Assembly: GCA_937136395.1 (NCBI GenBank) | Contig: CAKZOI010000039.1 | Coordinates: forward strand, 36,168-100,167 | Length of the DNA stretch: 64,000 nt | Origin: an uncultured Opitutia bacterium | GTDB taxonomy: Bacteria > Verrucomicrobiota > Verrucomicrobiia > Opitutales > Coraliomargaritaceae | Reading direction: 5' to 3' | Part shown: one piece after another, positions 8,985 through 18,483 of the stretch | Layout: each line of letters starts with the position of its first letter | Numbering within the stretch: the first letter of the stretch is position 1 | Position numbers and translations under genes: made by a program | Notes under the pieces: generated by a model | Told to the model about the DNA's origin: nothing | Databases searched by the model: none | Seen by the model: only the letters and a program-made list of their open reading frames with translations

Positions 8985-10253
8985 ATGGCAAATAGCACAC
9001 AGCCCCGCTTTCTCGACTACACCACGGCCCGCACGGTCGCCGATCAGTTCGGCACACCCGTCTATGTTTACGACGAAGCCACATTAAAAACAAACGCCGC
9101 CGCCGTACTCGCATTCCCCAATGCATTTGGGCTCACCGCGCGCTATGCCATGAAGGCATCGCCAAATGCGGCGATCCTACAGATCTTCCGTAAAGCAGGT
9201 CTCCAAATCGACGCCAGCTCGGGCTACGAAGTGCGCCGAGCCATCGCAGCAGGCTACGAGCCCTCGCAAATTAGCCTCAGCACGCAAGAACTCCCCGAAG
9301 ATTTCGCGGAGCTCTATGAAGCTGGCCTCGAAATCAACGCCTGCTCACTCAACCAACTCGAACGCTTCGGAAAGGCTTTCCCTGGCCGCACTATCGGCGT
9401 GCGTTTCAATCCTGGCTCAGGCTCTGGAGGCAACAATCGCACCAACGTCGGCGGGCCCGCATCCAGCTTCGGCATCTGGCACGAGTGGATCGATAAAGTG
9501 CAAGCCATCGTCGCTCAATATGATTTAAAGGTCATCCGTATCCACACGCATATCGGTTCTGGCAGCGATCCCGCAGTCTGGCAAAAAGTCTCAGGCATGA
9601 GCCTCGACCTCGTGCGCCAATTCCCCGATGTTGTCGCGCTCAACCTAGGCGGCGGCTATAAAGTTGCCCGCATGGCCAACGAAGTCGGCACTGATCTGCA
9701 AGAATGTGGTGCACCTGTTGCTGAAAAATTCCGCGAATTTGCCACAGAGACCGGTCGTAAAATTCGACTCGAGATTGAACCCGGCACCTTCCTGCTCGCC
9801 AACGCCTGCTCCATCCTATCCAAAGTGCAGGACACCGTTTCCACAGGTGCCGACGGCTACGAGTTCCTAAAGCTTGATACCGGCATGACCGAAGTGCTTC
9901 GCCCATCGATTTACGGCGCACAACACCCGATCTACATCCTTCAGCCCGAAGCGGCGACTACGACGCAAGCCTACATGATCGCAGGTCACTGCTGCGAGTC
10001 TGGCGACATCCTTACCCCCGCACCAGGCGACCCCGAACTCCTTGCGACACGCGAACTCCCTGTTGCTCAAATTGGTGATCTTTGCGTGATTGATGGTGCC
10101 GGTGCCTATTGCGCCGCCATGTCGACCAAGCACTACAACTCCTATCCAGAAGCCGCTGAGATCATGCTCGCCGCCAACCAGAAGCCACACCTCATCCGCA
10201 AGCGCCAAGCACCCGCAGACTTGTGGGCGAATGAAGTGAGCTACGAAGGGTAA
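8985..10253 (+). CDS. lysA: Diaminopimelate decarboxylase
   Basis: PLP enzyme of fold type III (alanine-racemase-like barrel) performing the last step of lysine synthesis, meso-DAP to lysine. YAMKASPN near residue 57 carries the Schiff-base lysine. [37 protein letters not shown] (catalytic Cys) and GAYCAAMS follow in family order. An in-frame ATG at 8949 would add 12 residues; [12 protein letters not shown] at 8985 is preferred. No lysine riboswitch was recognised upstream. The gene is followed by the second GGAG-foot element. Related arginine/ornithine or carboxynorspermidine decarboxylases are less likely given the motif set. Confidence 0.9.
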   Translation: MANSTQPRFLDYTTARTVADQFGTPVYVYDEATLKTNAAAVLAFPNAFGLTARYAMKASPNAAILQIFRKAGLQIDASSGYEVRRAIAAGYEPSQISLSTQELPEDFAELYEAGLEINACSLNQLERFGKAFPGRTIGVRFNPGSGSGGNNRTNVGGPASSFGIWHEWIDKVQAIVAQYDLKVIRIHTHIGSGSDPAVWQKVSGMSLDLVRQFPDVVALNLGGGYKVARMANEVGTDLQECGAPVAEKFREFATETGRKIRLEIEPGTFLLANACSILSKVQDTVSTGADGYEFLKLDTGMTEVLRPSIYGAQHPIYILQPEAATTTQAYMIAGHCCESGDILTPAPGDPELLATRELPVAQIGDLCVIDGAGAYCAAMSTKHYNSYPEAAEIMLAANQKPHLIRKRQAPADLWANEVSYEG

Positions 10254-10258
10254 TTGCT

Positions 10259-10341
10259 GGAGGGCGGTGCTCCGTCACCGCCGCCGATACACCTTTGACG
10301 ATCCGCTTACACGACGCGGTTGCGACAGAGCGCAACACTCC
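10259..10341. repeat. GGAG-foot paired hairpin element, copy 2
   Basis: An 83-bp copy of the element at 6859-6940. The first 30 bases are nearly identical, with the stem-loop GGCGGTG-CTCCGT-CACCGCC, the middle has diverged, and the conserved right hairpin TTGCG-ACAGAG-CGCAA is followed by CTCC. It lies between the convergent lysA and mutS stops. Confidence 0.8.
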
Positions 10342-10345
10342 AGAA

Positions 10346-12919
10346 TTAAAACAAGGCCAACTGATCGTCTTCGTCCTTTGTATCGCTGCCGGACTTTTCT
10401 TTCTTCAAGCGCTTGCGTAACAAATTATGCGACGAGTCGTCCGCTTCGAGGCGCTCAAGAATGGTTTTCGCGCGATCAATTACCGTTGTCGGCAAGCCTG
10501 CGAGACGTGCGACTTGAATACCGTAGGAACGATCCGCTGCACCTTTAATCACCTGGCGCACAAAAATGATTTCATCGTTCCACTCTTTCACGGCGACGGA
10601 ATAGTTCTCCAAACGATCCAAGGTCTTCGCGAGTTGCGTGAGCTCGTGGTAATGCGTCGCAAATAAGGTGCGTGCACCATCGGCATCTTTGGGGTGCAGG
10701 TGCTCGATCACGGCCCATGCGATCGACAAGCCATCATAGGTGCTGGTGCCGCGACCAATCTCGTCGAGAATCACAAGGCTACGCGAGGTCGCGTTGTTCA
10801 AAATATTGGCGGTCTCATTCATCTCTACCATGAAAGTCGAGTTGCCTCGTGCCAGTTCATCACTCGCGCCAACGCGTGAGAAAATACGATCGACCAACCC
10901 GATCTGACAGCTTCTTGCTGGCACCCATGCGCCCGACTGTGCCATCAACACGATCAAAGCAACTTGACGGATGTAGGTCGACTTACCTGCCATATTTGGC
11001 CCGGTAATCAATGCAATCTGTGGAGAGTCATCGCCCAATCCAGAACTCGACAAGCGACAATCGTTTGGCACGAAGGCATGGGTGCCGGCAAGTCCAAGAC
11101 GTTGCTCGCGCATCATTTGCTCCACGACGGGGTGACGCCCTTGATCGATCAGTAGTGTATCGGAATTATTCAGCTCTGGCTTGCAATAATCCCACTCACG
11201 GGCGAGCACACCCCAGCCAATAAACACATCGATCTCTGAAAGTGCGGCGGCGGTTTCTTTGAGTGCGTCCGCATATTCGAGGATTTTTGCAATCAACCCA
11301 TTGAACAAGGCATCTTCCCTACCGAGTGCTTTTTCATCAGCGCTCAGAATCTCACGTTCGCGCTCCTTGAGAATATCCGTCGTGTAGCGCTCGGCATTTT
11401 TCATCGTTTGCTTGCGCACGTAATCTTCAGGCACCAAGGCGATGTTGCTCTTGGTCACTTCGATGAAGTAACCAAAGGCTCCGTTAAAACGAATCCGTAG
11501 ATTCTTGATCCCCGTGCGCTCTTGCTCTGCGAGTTCGAATTCGGCGAGCCACTTCTGACTGTCACGAGTCAGGCTACGAAAATGATCGAGTTCCTCATCA
11601 TAGCCATCGCGTATCGTGCCACCATCATCAATCTTACCCGGCAATTCGTCGGCAAGCCCTACGGCAAGTTCATCGGTTAACGTATCAAAATCATGAATAC
11701 GTTCGGCAATCTCCGCCACGGGGGTATCTGGAAACTCCAACAAGGTGCCTGCAATCGCCGGCAGCGCGGTCAAAGTATCACGCACCCCACCAAGCTCGCG
11801 TGGATTGCGCATGCGGTTTTGCAGGCGACCGAGGATGCGCTCGATATCACGAATACCACGCAGTAGTTGCTGAAGCTCGGTGGACAAGCCGGGAGCATTC
11901 ACAAATTCCTGCACACAACTTTGGCGCCGTTGAATCTCCGCAAGGTCCAGCTCAGGCGAGCAAAGCCAACGCTCTAATAAGCGCGCGCCAGCGGGTGTGC
12001 TGGTGCGATCCATCGCGGCGAGTAGAGAGCCTTGTCGCGTGTTTGCAGCGGACTTAAAGATTTCCAAATTACGTAAGGTCGCAGGATCGAGCAGGAGTGT
12101 TTTCTCCGTCGAATACTCGCAGATCTTGCGCAAATTCTCTGGCTTCGCACAAAGCGTCTCAGTCGCATAGTGCACCAAAGCACCCGCAACGCCGAGTGCT
12201 GCATGATCTTGACTCAGACCAAAGCCCTCCAAATTCAAAACTCCGAGCGCTTCCATCACTGATTGAGCACCCGATGTGGCATCGAAATGATAATCGGGTA
12301 TCGCCGTCACTGCACGACCATCACAAAGATGCGTGTAGAGCTCACCAAAGCCTGCGTGCGCGTGTGGCAAATTCCATTGCTCAGCAGCATTTTCCGGAAC
12401 CAATATTTCGCGCGGATCGAGACTCTCTAATGCAGCAAACAAATTTTCCGGTCGCGCTTCGGAGGCGATAAAGAATTCGCCCGTAGTCAAATCCAGCCAC
12501 GCGGCTTGCAGGCCTTTCCTCTCCATCGATAGTGCGAGCAGGAAATGATTTCGTGAAGCATCAATCTGCGTGTCGGCGAGTCGCGTGCCTGGAGTGATAA
12601 TTCGAGTCAGCGCCCGCTTGACCAACTTCCCGGGCTGTGGCGTTTCGACCTGATCGCAGATCGCGATTTTCACGCCTTGATCCAGCAGCTTTTGGATATA
12701 GCCGTCTGCCGCATGAAACGGAATGCCCGCCATCGGCATGCCGTGACGATGCGTGAGTGTGATGCCGAGAAGCTTCGCGCCCCACTCTGCGTCCTGTAGA
12801 AAAATCTCATAGAAATCTCCCAATCGAAACATCAACAAGGTATCATCCGAGAGCTGTGCACGAATTTCGTGCCACTGCTGCATCATCGGGGTCAGTTTCT
12901 TGGGTTTTTCGGCGGACAT
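10346..12919 (-). CDS. mutS: DNA mismatch repair protein MutS
   Basis: Mismatch-recognition ATPase of post-replicative repair, 857 residues, the normal MutS1 length. The N-terminal domain has LTPMMQQWHEIRAQ and FRLGDFYEIF, containing the Phe-x-Glu mismatch-reading motif. The C-terminal ATPase has Walker A GPNMAGKSTYIRQ, the signature region ELARGNSTFMVEM, Walker B LVILDEIGRGTSTYDG and FATHYHEL. The C-terminal tail is Lys-rich and ends DEDDQLALF, which resembles a sliding-clamp-binding peptide (QLxLF). It is transcribed alone, convergent with lysA. No mutL is present in the window. Confidence 0.97.
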   Translation of the reverse strand: MSAEKPKKLTPMMQQWHEIRAQLSDDTLLMFRLGDFYEIFLQDAEWGAKLLGITLTHRHGMPMAGIPFHAADGYIQKLLDQGVKIAICDQVETPQPGKLVKRALTRIITPGTRLADTQIDASRNHFLLALSMERKGLQAAWLDLTTGEFFIASEARPENLFAALESLDPREILVPENAAEQWNLPHAHAGFGELYTHLCDGRAVTAIPDYHFDATSGAQSVMEALGVLNLEGFGLSQDHAALGVAGALVHYATETLCAKPENLRKICEYSTEKTLLLDPATLRNLEIFKSAANTRQGSLLAAMDRTSTPAGARLLERWLCSPELDLAEIQRRQSCVQEFVNAPGLSTELQQLLRGIRDIERILGRLQNRMRNPRELGGVRDTLTALPAIAGTLLEFPDTPVAEIAERIHDFDTLTDELAVGLADELPGKIDDGGTIRDGYDEELDHFRSLTRDSQKWLAEFELAEQERTGIKNLRIRFNGAFGYFIEVTKSNIALVPEDYVRKQTMKNAERYTTDILKEREREILSADEKALGREDALFNGLIAKILEYADALKETAAALSEIDVFIGWGVLAREWDYCKPELNNSDTLLIDQGRHPVVEQMMREQRLGLAGTHAFVPNDCRLSSSGLGDDSPQIALITGPNMAGKSTYIRQVALIVLMAQSGAWVPARSCQIGLVDRIFSRVGASDELARGNSTFMVEMNETANILNNATSRSLVILDEIGRGTSTYDGLSIAWAVIEHLHPKDADGARTLFATHYHELTQLAKTLDRLENYSVAVKEWNDEIIFVRQVIKGAADRSYGIQVARLAGLPTTVIDRAKTILERLEADDSSHNLLRKRLKKEKSGSDTKDEDDQLALF

Positions 12920-13048
12920 GGAAAATTAAATGGTAGCCCACGAATGAATACGAATTAGCGCGAATCAAAAGCGTATATTTTCGTTTCTTTGAGATCTACG
13001 AAAAGTTTCATGGTAATTTGTGAGATTCATGGGCAAAAAGACAAATCC

Positions 13049-13819
13049 ATGCCAGTCAAACTACATTCACTTCGTTTCGAGAATCCATCTAAGCCGACGC
13101 TGGTCATTTTACACGGACTACTCGGTGCCTCACGCAACTGGAGCACAATCGGTAAAGCCCTCAAGGAGCGTTTCGATGTGCATGCGCTCGATCTGCGCAA
13201 CCATGGAGCCTCGCCACATGCCGATACGATGCGCTGGTCGGAGCTTGTGGGTGACTTAACGCTCTATTTGAGAACCCACAACATCGAGACTTGCTTCCTC
13301 ATGGGGCATAGCCTCGGCGGAAAGATCGCAATGAAATTTGCCTGCGAAAAGCCAGATGTCGTCAAAAAGCTAGTCATCGTCGATATTGCGACAAAGGCCT
13401 ACCCTCCCTACCACGATAATGAATTTCGTGCGATGAAGCGCGTGCCTTCGGGTGCCATCACTAGTCGCAGGGAAGCTGAAGAGCTGCTCAAACCGATGGT
13501 GCCAGACTGGGCGATGCGCCAATTCCTGATGACAAATCTCGTGAGCGGCGAGTTCGGCTACAAGTGGCAAATCAACCTCGAAGTGCTGCATGCGAGCCTA
13601 CAAGTCTTGCGCCAAAACTCATTGAAAGGGGAACAATCTTTTAATGGTCAAACCATGCTGATCGTTGGCGGAAAATCCGACTTTGTGAAAGACGGCGACC
13701 TGAAAGAAATGCGTGAACACTTCCCGCAGCTCAAGATCGCTAAACTACCTACCGCAGGCCACAACGTGCACGTGGAGGATCGCAAAGGCTTCCTTCAAAC
13801 GCTCAATGCTTGGCTATAA
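13049..13819 (+). CDS. Alpha/beta-hydrolase (YbfF-like esterase)
   Basis: A 256-residue cytoplasmic alpha/beta-fold hydrolase. The oxyanion region LVILHGLLGASRNWSTIGKAL near residues 16-36 and DLRNHGASPH are typical of the YbfF/ABHD11 branch. The nucleophile elbow is GHSLGGK near residue 90 and the terminal His lies in AGHNVHVEDRKGF. Substrate unknown; family members act on acyl esters. The frame is open from 12989, but homology begins at MPVKLHSLRF, so ATG 13049 is chosen. It lies 50 bp before the polyprenyl synthase and may be co-transcribed with it. Confidence 0.87.
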   Translation: MPVKLHSLRFENPSKPTLVILHGLLGASRNWSTIGKALKERFDVHALDLRNHGASPHADTMRWSELVGDLTLYLRTHNIETCFLMGHSLGGKIAMKFACEKPDVVKKLVIVDIATKAYPPYHDNEFRAMKRVPSGAITSRREAEELLKPMVPDWAMRQFLMTNLVSGEFGYKWQINLEVLHASLQVLRQNSLKGEQSFNGQTMLIVGGKSDFVKDGDLKEMREHFPQLKIAKLPTAGHNVHVEDRKGFLQTLNAWL

Positions 13820-13870
13820 TCGGTCGTTTAACTTTGCACATTCACGTCTTCCAACTTTCATTTCATAGGT

Positions 13871-14896
13871 ATGACCACACGCTCACAGTCAGAAGCCGAT
13901 AAAGTAGCCGCCGCAGGGTTTTCCGAAGTTTACGAACCGGTAAAGCCCTACCTTGATGACCTCGATGTGTTCTTACAGTCGCAAGTCACTGAGCTGGAGC
14001 CAGAGATACAAGAGCATGTGCGCTACGTCTTTGGACACAGTGGTAAACGCTTACGCCCGATGCTCGTCGCCTATAGTGGCTGGGATGGCCCAGGTAGCGA
14101 CAGCAAGGAAAACCTGATCAAACTCGGCTCCGTTATCGAGCTAGTGCACTTGGCGACACTTGTGCACGACGACATCCTCGACGAAGCCGATACCCGCCAC
14201 CGCCAGGAAACCGCAGCCAAGAAATTTGGCCCTGCCGCAGCAGTGCTGATTGGAGACGTGCTCTTTTCGCATGCGCTCAAACTCGCCGCCGAGTTCGACA
14301 CTAACGAAGTGTGTCGCTCCGTTGCGCAAGCAACTGCACGCGTCTGCGCGGGCGAGATCGCTCAGACCTACCAGCGCGGCGAAGTGAACTACAGTCGCGA
14401 ATTTTACTTCCGAGTGATCCAGCTTAAGACCGCCGAGCTCTTTGAAGTGGCCTGCCGACTCGGCGCGAAAGTTGCCGGTTATTCAGAGGATTTCAGCGAG
14501 GCCGCGGGTCTCTTTGGGCGCCACGTCGGTATCGCCTATCAAATCTTTGACGATCTCGTCGACCTCTACGCGGATGAGTCCATGATTGGCAAAACGCTCG
14601 GCACAGACATCGATAAAGGGAAGTTCACTCTGCCGCTGCTACTCCTGTTAGAAAAACTCCCAGAAAACGAAAGCGACAGCCTCATGACACGCTTCAAAGC
14701 AGGCGACAAATCCGTCGCAGCCGACTTCACTTCTCGCCTGCACGACTTCCCTATTTTCGAAGAAGTCGTTGGTGAATTTGAAAGCCAATTAGCAAAAGCC
14801 ACTGACGCGGTTGCACCGTTTGAAAATCTACCACCAGTCGCTGCCATGCAAAAGATTGCGGAACTCGTGCGCGCACAGCTAGGCCGTATTGCATAA
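13871..14896 (+). CDS. trans-Polyprenyl diphosphate synthase (IspB-like)
   Basis: Prenyltransferase that condenses isopentenyl diphosphate units into an all-trans polyprenyl chain, most likely for the quinone side chain. GKRLRPML near residues 59-66, the first Asp-rich motif DDILDEAD (100-107) and the second FDDLVDLYAD near 228, plus GTDIDKGKFTLPLLLLL, are all in place. Length (341) fits IspB/long-chain synthases rather than GGPP synthase, but the product chain length cannot be read with certainty. Genes for the quinone ring are not in the window. Confidence 0.9.
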   Translation: MTTRSQSEADKVAAAGFSEVYEPVKPYLDDLDVFLQSQVTELEPEIQEHVRYVFGHSGKRLRPMLVAYSGWDGPGSDSKENLIKLGSVIELVHLATLVHDDILDEADTRHRQETAAKKFGPAAAVLIGDVLFSHALKLAAEFDTNEVCRSVAQATARVCAGEIAQTYQRGEVNYSREFYFRVIQLKTAELFEVACRLGAKVAGYSEDFSEAAGLFGRHVGIAYQIFDDLVDLYADESMIGKTLGTDIDKGKFTLPLLLLLEKLPENESDSLMTRFKAGDKSVAADFTSRLHDFPIFEEVVGEFESQLAKATDAVAPFENLPPVAAMQKIAELVRAQLGRIA

Positions 14897-14952
14897 TCAT
14901 CGAGTGATTTGACCACTTGATATATATGTATTAACTAGTTATTATTCATTCG

Positions 14953-15345
14953 ATGCGCGCAATTCTATCCATCTTTCTCAGTCTGCTGTTTGTCCTTCAA
15001 GGACACGCCTTCGACTGTGTCGCAGATGCCTGCCAGAAAGCCATTGAGAATACCCACCAAGCGCAGACTTGCTGTGAAAATGAATCGCCTGCTCAAACGC
15101 AGGCTTGCTGCTGTGAAGACGAGCAAACTTGTGAAGATGATTGCAACTTAGAATCGCACACGCACAGATCAGTATTGGTTTTCGAGGGCAACAAGCGCAG
15201 CCCATCGCCAACTTTTGCCGCCTTAAGTAAATTTAATAAGGCAGTCGCCCTCCGTCCATCGAAGACGGCTACCATGCCGCGGGCACACGCCCAAGCACCA
15301 CCGAGCTCAGACCTGCTACTGAGTTACTGTGTCTGGCGGCTATGA
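14953..15345 (+). CDS. Small exported Cys-rich protein of a metal-linked operon
   Basis: A 130-residue protein with an N-terminal signal peptide (MRAILSIFLSLLFVLQGHA) and a dense cysteine/acidic stretch in the first half (TCCENES, ACCCEDEQTCEDDC), about nine cysteines within 65 residues plus one near the C-terminus. The second half is basic and low in recognised motifs. No known family is recognised. Cys pairs and triplets interleaved with Glu/Asp suggest metal binding. It is followed by an HMA-like exported protein and an outer-membrane barrel protein on the same strand, hinting at a shared metal-related role. The function is inference only. Confidence 0.65.
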   Translation: MRAILSIFLSLLFVLQGHAFDCVADACQKAIENTHQAQTCCENESPAQTQACCCEDEQTCEDDCNLESHTHRSVLVFEGNKRSPSPTFAALSKFNKAVALRPSKTATMPRAHAQAPPSSDLLLSYCVWRL

Positions 15346-15474
15346 TCTAGGTCACCGACAGCCAATGGAAGTGAGCTTCCATAAGGCTTCAGCATGCCTG
15401 AATACCACGCCTCGTCGCTGCATGGTATTCGCTGGCAGTCCTATCTCAGCGACAGTCCAAAACAATACACTAAT

Positions 15475-15891
15475 ATGAAATTTCTATATACACTGATCGC
15501 ACTCACTCTATGCAGTGCAACACTCACATTAAACGCGCGACCACAGCATCCCGTCGCCTCTGAAGAAAACCGCCTAACGGGTGCCCAAGAGCATTTAAAA
15601 GGGCAAGCCTATCAAATTGCAGTTTACGCACGCGGCTTAGTCTGCTCTTCCTGCGGCATCGGCCTACGGATACACCTTGGTAAGCTCGACGGTATCGACA
15701 AAACCAAACTCGACAAAGGCATCCTCCTCGATTCGAAAAACCAACTTGTAATCATTGCTTACGATCCGAAAACGCCGATAGACATCGCAGCCACGCAAAC
15801 CGCGATCCACAAGGCAGGCTATGAACCGACCCACTACTACAAATGGAATGGAGACAAAGTCATCATCCATAAACTTGAGGGGAGCGAATAA
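15475..15891 (+). CDS. Exported heavy-metal-associated-like domain protein
   Basis: A 138-residue protein with signal peptide MKFLYTLIALTLCSATLTLNA, then a domain resembling HMA/MerP folds: IAVYARGLVCSSCGIGLRIH contains a CxxC (CSSC) followed by a helix, a strand ILLDSKNQLVIIAYDPKTP, a helix with an AIHKAGYE motif and a closing strand. The family binds Cu+ or Hg2+ through CxxC, so periplasmic metal binding is likely. The frame is open from 15394, but the signal peptide sets ATG 15475. Its stop TAA overlaps the ATG of the barrel gene (TAATG), which implies translational coupling. Confidence 0.75.
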   Translation: MKFLYTLIALTLCSATLTLNARPQHPVASEENRLTGAQEHLKGQAYQIAVYARGLVCSSCGIGLRIHLGKLDGIDKTKLDKGILLDSKNQLVIIAYDPKTPIDIAATQTAIHKAGYEPTHYYKWNGDKVIIHKLEGSE

Positions 15892-16718
15892 TGCAGCACC
15901 TCTTTATCCAAAAAACACTCATCCTCGCTGGATTACTGGCACCTCTGAGCTTTCTGCAAGCCGACCAGCCCATTATGAACATGATGCCACGTTGGGATAG
16001 CGGCTATGGCTTTCAAGTGCGCGCCGAGCACATCCACCGGAGCGATTTGAAACAAGGCAGTCGAACGGTCGGTTCAGGTTTCACTGAAGACATTTCCCAA
16101 ATACACCTGGAAGGTGTTTACACGTGGGATCGATCCATCCGCATGACCTTTAAATTGCCATACATCGCCGACGCGCGTCGTGAGGTGCTAGACGCAAACA
16201 ACAACAAGGTCGTGCAGCACGATTCAGGGATCGGCGATCTCACCGTCGCCCTCCCGTTGAAACACTACTTCAATCTAGCGGCACGTAGTGGCAGTTGGAC
16301 TTTGGCTCCCCAGATTCGAGTGCCTCTAGGTAAACAGAATGAGGACTACGAAGTCGCGAATCGCGTCTGGGGCACAGGCCTTTCTTTCGGCTACGAAACC
16401 GAAACCTACAACTGGTTCTTTGCCACGGGTGCCAGTATATGGGTGTTTGAGAAGGAAGAGCCCGCCGAATGGAGCTACACACTCGATCTCGGCTGGAACG
16501 CACGCGACAACATGCAGCTACTGATCGAAACCGACATGAAATGGGACGATGACAACGCCTTCACCCTCTCCACTGGCCCCGCACTTTATTGGCGTTGGAG
16601 CGACCATGTGCATACACGCATTGAGTGGAAACATGATGTCGTCTCTAAAGTCAGCACGCATGAAGCCGATCATGGTAATGGCGACCGTATAAGCATCGGA
16701 ATTGGATTTGTGTTCTAG
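15891..16718 (+). CDS. Outer-membrane beta-barrel transporter-like protein
   Basis: A 275-residue exported protein (signal peptide ending near SFLQA) with alternating amphipathic strands, aromatic girdle residues and a terminal Phe (ISIGIGFVF), the usual outer-membrane barrel signature. The conserved start MNMMPRWDSGYGFQVRAEHI and repeated strands resemble the 'MetA-pathway of phenol degradation / transporter' barrel group. Substrate not assigned. Start ATG overlaps the upstream stop (TAATG), so this is the third gene of the Cys-rich / HMA-like / barrel operon. It overlaps the 3' end of lnt by 4 bp in convergent orientation. Confidence 0.75.
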   Translation: MQHLFIQKTLILAGLLAPLSFLQADQPIMNMMPRWDSGYGFQVRAEHIHRSDLKQGSRTVGSGFTEDISQIHLEGVYTWDRSIRMTFKLPYIADARREVLDANNNKVVQHDSGIGDLTVALPLKHYFNLAARSGSWTLAPQIRVPLGKQNEDYEVANRVWGTGLSFGYETETYNWFFATGASIWVFEKEEPAEWSYTLDLGWNARDNMQLLIETDMKWDDDNAFTLSTGPALYWRWSDHVHTRIEWKHDVVSKVSTHEADHGNGDRISIGIGFVF

Positions 16719-18304
16719 GAGCTCTCACCAGTCGTAGGGGCGCATTTTGATGCGTCCCTACGCAGTGAAATCAACAACAGCATCAGCCCACCACTCAGCC
16801 CCACAAACCAATCGCCATGGCGCGTGTAAAAACTCTGCTGCCGACGCCACTCCTCAAACTGAAAGACAGTGTAGGGACCGCCTCCGCGGAAGTAGATGCT
16901 TCCCTCAGCATTGTATAGCACATCACGGACCGTGCCATAGGCGTCAATCCAACCGCTCCAACCGCCATTCCCCGCGCGCATGACTGGACGTCGATTCTCT
17001 ACGGCACGCAACACAGAGTGTGCCGCATGCTGTGGAGCTCCGCCCTCTTCACCATACCACGCGTTATTCGTGGCGACAAAAAATAGATCCGCTCCCGCTT
17101 GCGCACTCTCGCGTGCAAGTGAAGGAAAGACGTCTTCATAGCATACCAGCGAGCCAACCTTATAAGCCTTTTCTCCAATCGCCAGCTCGATCAAAGCAGC
17201 ATCCTCGCCCGGCACAAAAGCACCACCAACAGGCACGACTTTTTCGATAAATCCAAATGGGCGCGGCACATACTCACCAAAGGGCACGAGCTCTCGCTTC
17301 ACATAATAAGCATCCGAAAGCCCACGCTCAGGCTCCACTAAGAAGGCCCCATTATACCACAGTTTTGCCTCACGATTCACCTTGAGATTCCCCATCAGTA
17401 TCGGTCTATCTATTTCATTGACCAAACGCTCCACCCGCGCCGTCATTTCCGGATAACCCATAATTGGCCACGGTGTCGCCGCCTCGGGCCAAAGCACCAC
17501 ATCACTATCAATCGCCGCCACAAAACGCGTCTGCGTTTCAAGAATATCTAAATTCTCTAGCTCCCGATTATTGTCCCACTTTAACTCTGGCGTGATGTAG
17601 GGCTGAACTACTGCCGCGGTAAAGAGCACCGTTGCCGAATCGCGCTGCGGAAGGGAATGAAAAAACACATAGATACAAAAGCCCAATCCAATCATGGCCA
17701 CATACAGATCCGGACTAAACCAACCAGTCCACAGCTTGCGCTCTTTTTGCACCACGCGATTGCGCATTGTCTGCGCCACGCAGCAATTAAAGAAAATCAA
17801 TAAGAACGAAACCCCATAAGCACCCGTCCAAGCGGCAATTTGCAAGACCACTGGCCGGCTCCATTGACTCAGAGAAAGGGGAGCCCAGGGAAAGCCCCAC
17901 AAGAGCCATGTGCGTGACCACTCTAAGACCACCCATGCCCCCGCAAGACCGGCAAAACCGATCATTCGAACCAGGAAATGACGCTCCGCAACAACGGGCA
18001 AAACCCAGCGAGCGAGCGAGAGCCAAGCAACAAATAACAAGCCTAGCAAGGCCGACAAGCCCAGCGTGCCAAACACCGTAACATGACGTAACCAAATCAA
18101 GATCACACACCAACTCACCCAGCCTGTGCCCATACCGATCAAGTAAAACAGGCGCGCAGATGGCCGCGTATATAGCCAGAGCAACAAAGGCACGAAAGCA
18201 ATGTAAGCGCCTTCCGAGAATTCGAACGGAGGAATCGCACACACCCATAACAGCGTCGAGAGAATGCCCGCAAGCAGCCCCCAAAATAGTGATGTCTTTC
18301 TCAT
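16715..18304 (-). CDS. lnt: Apolipoprotein N-acyltransferase
   Basis: Inner-membrane enzyme that adds the third acyl chain to the N-terminal Cys of lipoproteins. The 529 residues comprise about six to seven N-terminal membrane helices, a periplasmic nitrilase-like domain and a final helix. The catalytic triad contexts are visible: Glu in VLWPEAATPWP, Lys in LMGNLKVN and Cys in SLVCYEDVFPSL, with PFGEYVPRP between. The extreme C-terminus (RRDASKCAPTTGESS) is encoded partly by a 30-bp palindrome at 16733-16762. It is convergent with the barrel gene with a 4-bp overlap. Confidence 0.95.
   Translation of the reverse strand: MRKTSLFWGLLAGILSTLLWVCAIPPFEFSEGAYIAFVPLLLWLYTRPSARLFYLIGMGTGWVSWCVILIWLRHVTVFGTLGLSALLGLLFVAWLSLARWVLPVVAERHFLVRMIGFAGLAGAWVVLEWSRTWLLWGFPWAPLSLSQWSRPVVLQIAAWTGAYGVSFLLIFFNCCVAQTMRNRVVQKERKLWTGWFSPDLYVAMIGLGFCIYVFFHSLPQRDSATVLFTAAVVQPYITPELKWDNNRELENLDILETQTRFVAAIDSDVVLWPEAATPWPIMGYPEMTARVERLVNEIDRPILMGNLKVNREAKLWYNGAFLVEPERGLSDAYYVKRELVPFGEYVPRPFGFIEKVVPVGGAFVPGEDAALIELAIGEKAYKVGSLVCYEDVFPSLARESAQAGADLFFVATNNAWYGEEGGAPQHAAHSVLRAVENRRPVMRAGNGGWSGWIDAYGTVRDVLYNAEGSIYFRGGGPYTVFQFEEWRRQQSFYTRHGDWFVGLSGGLMLLLISLRRDASKCAPTTGESS
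16733..16762. repeat. 30-bp palindrome inside the 3' end of lnt
   Basis: CGTAGGG-G-CGCAT, loop TTTG, ATGCG-T-CCCTACG. The two arms match except one central mismatch, and GTAG/CTAC form the feet, similar to REP hairpins. It codes for lnt C-terminal residues near RRDASK. Confidence 0.7.
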
Positions 18305-18483
18305 TTTCGTCTCTTTGTAGGAGAGCCAAGACAGATCGACCAGTATTAAAGTGCCGCGACAGAGAAATACGCCTAGGCGAAGTGAGCTATCTACAAGCGA
18401 CGCGCAGCAACGGTCACGCGCCGCCGATTGACGCGTTTAGATGATCTTTACAATAATCCACATATCTTCACAGTGCGGAAACT

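Noticed and set aside
8860..8990. Lysine riboswitch upstream of lysA
   Set aside because: The divergent intergenic space is only about 120 bp and no conserved riboswitch core was recognisable.
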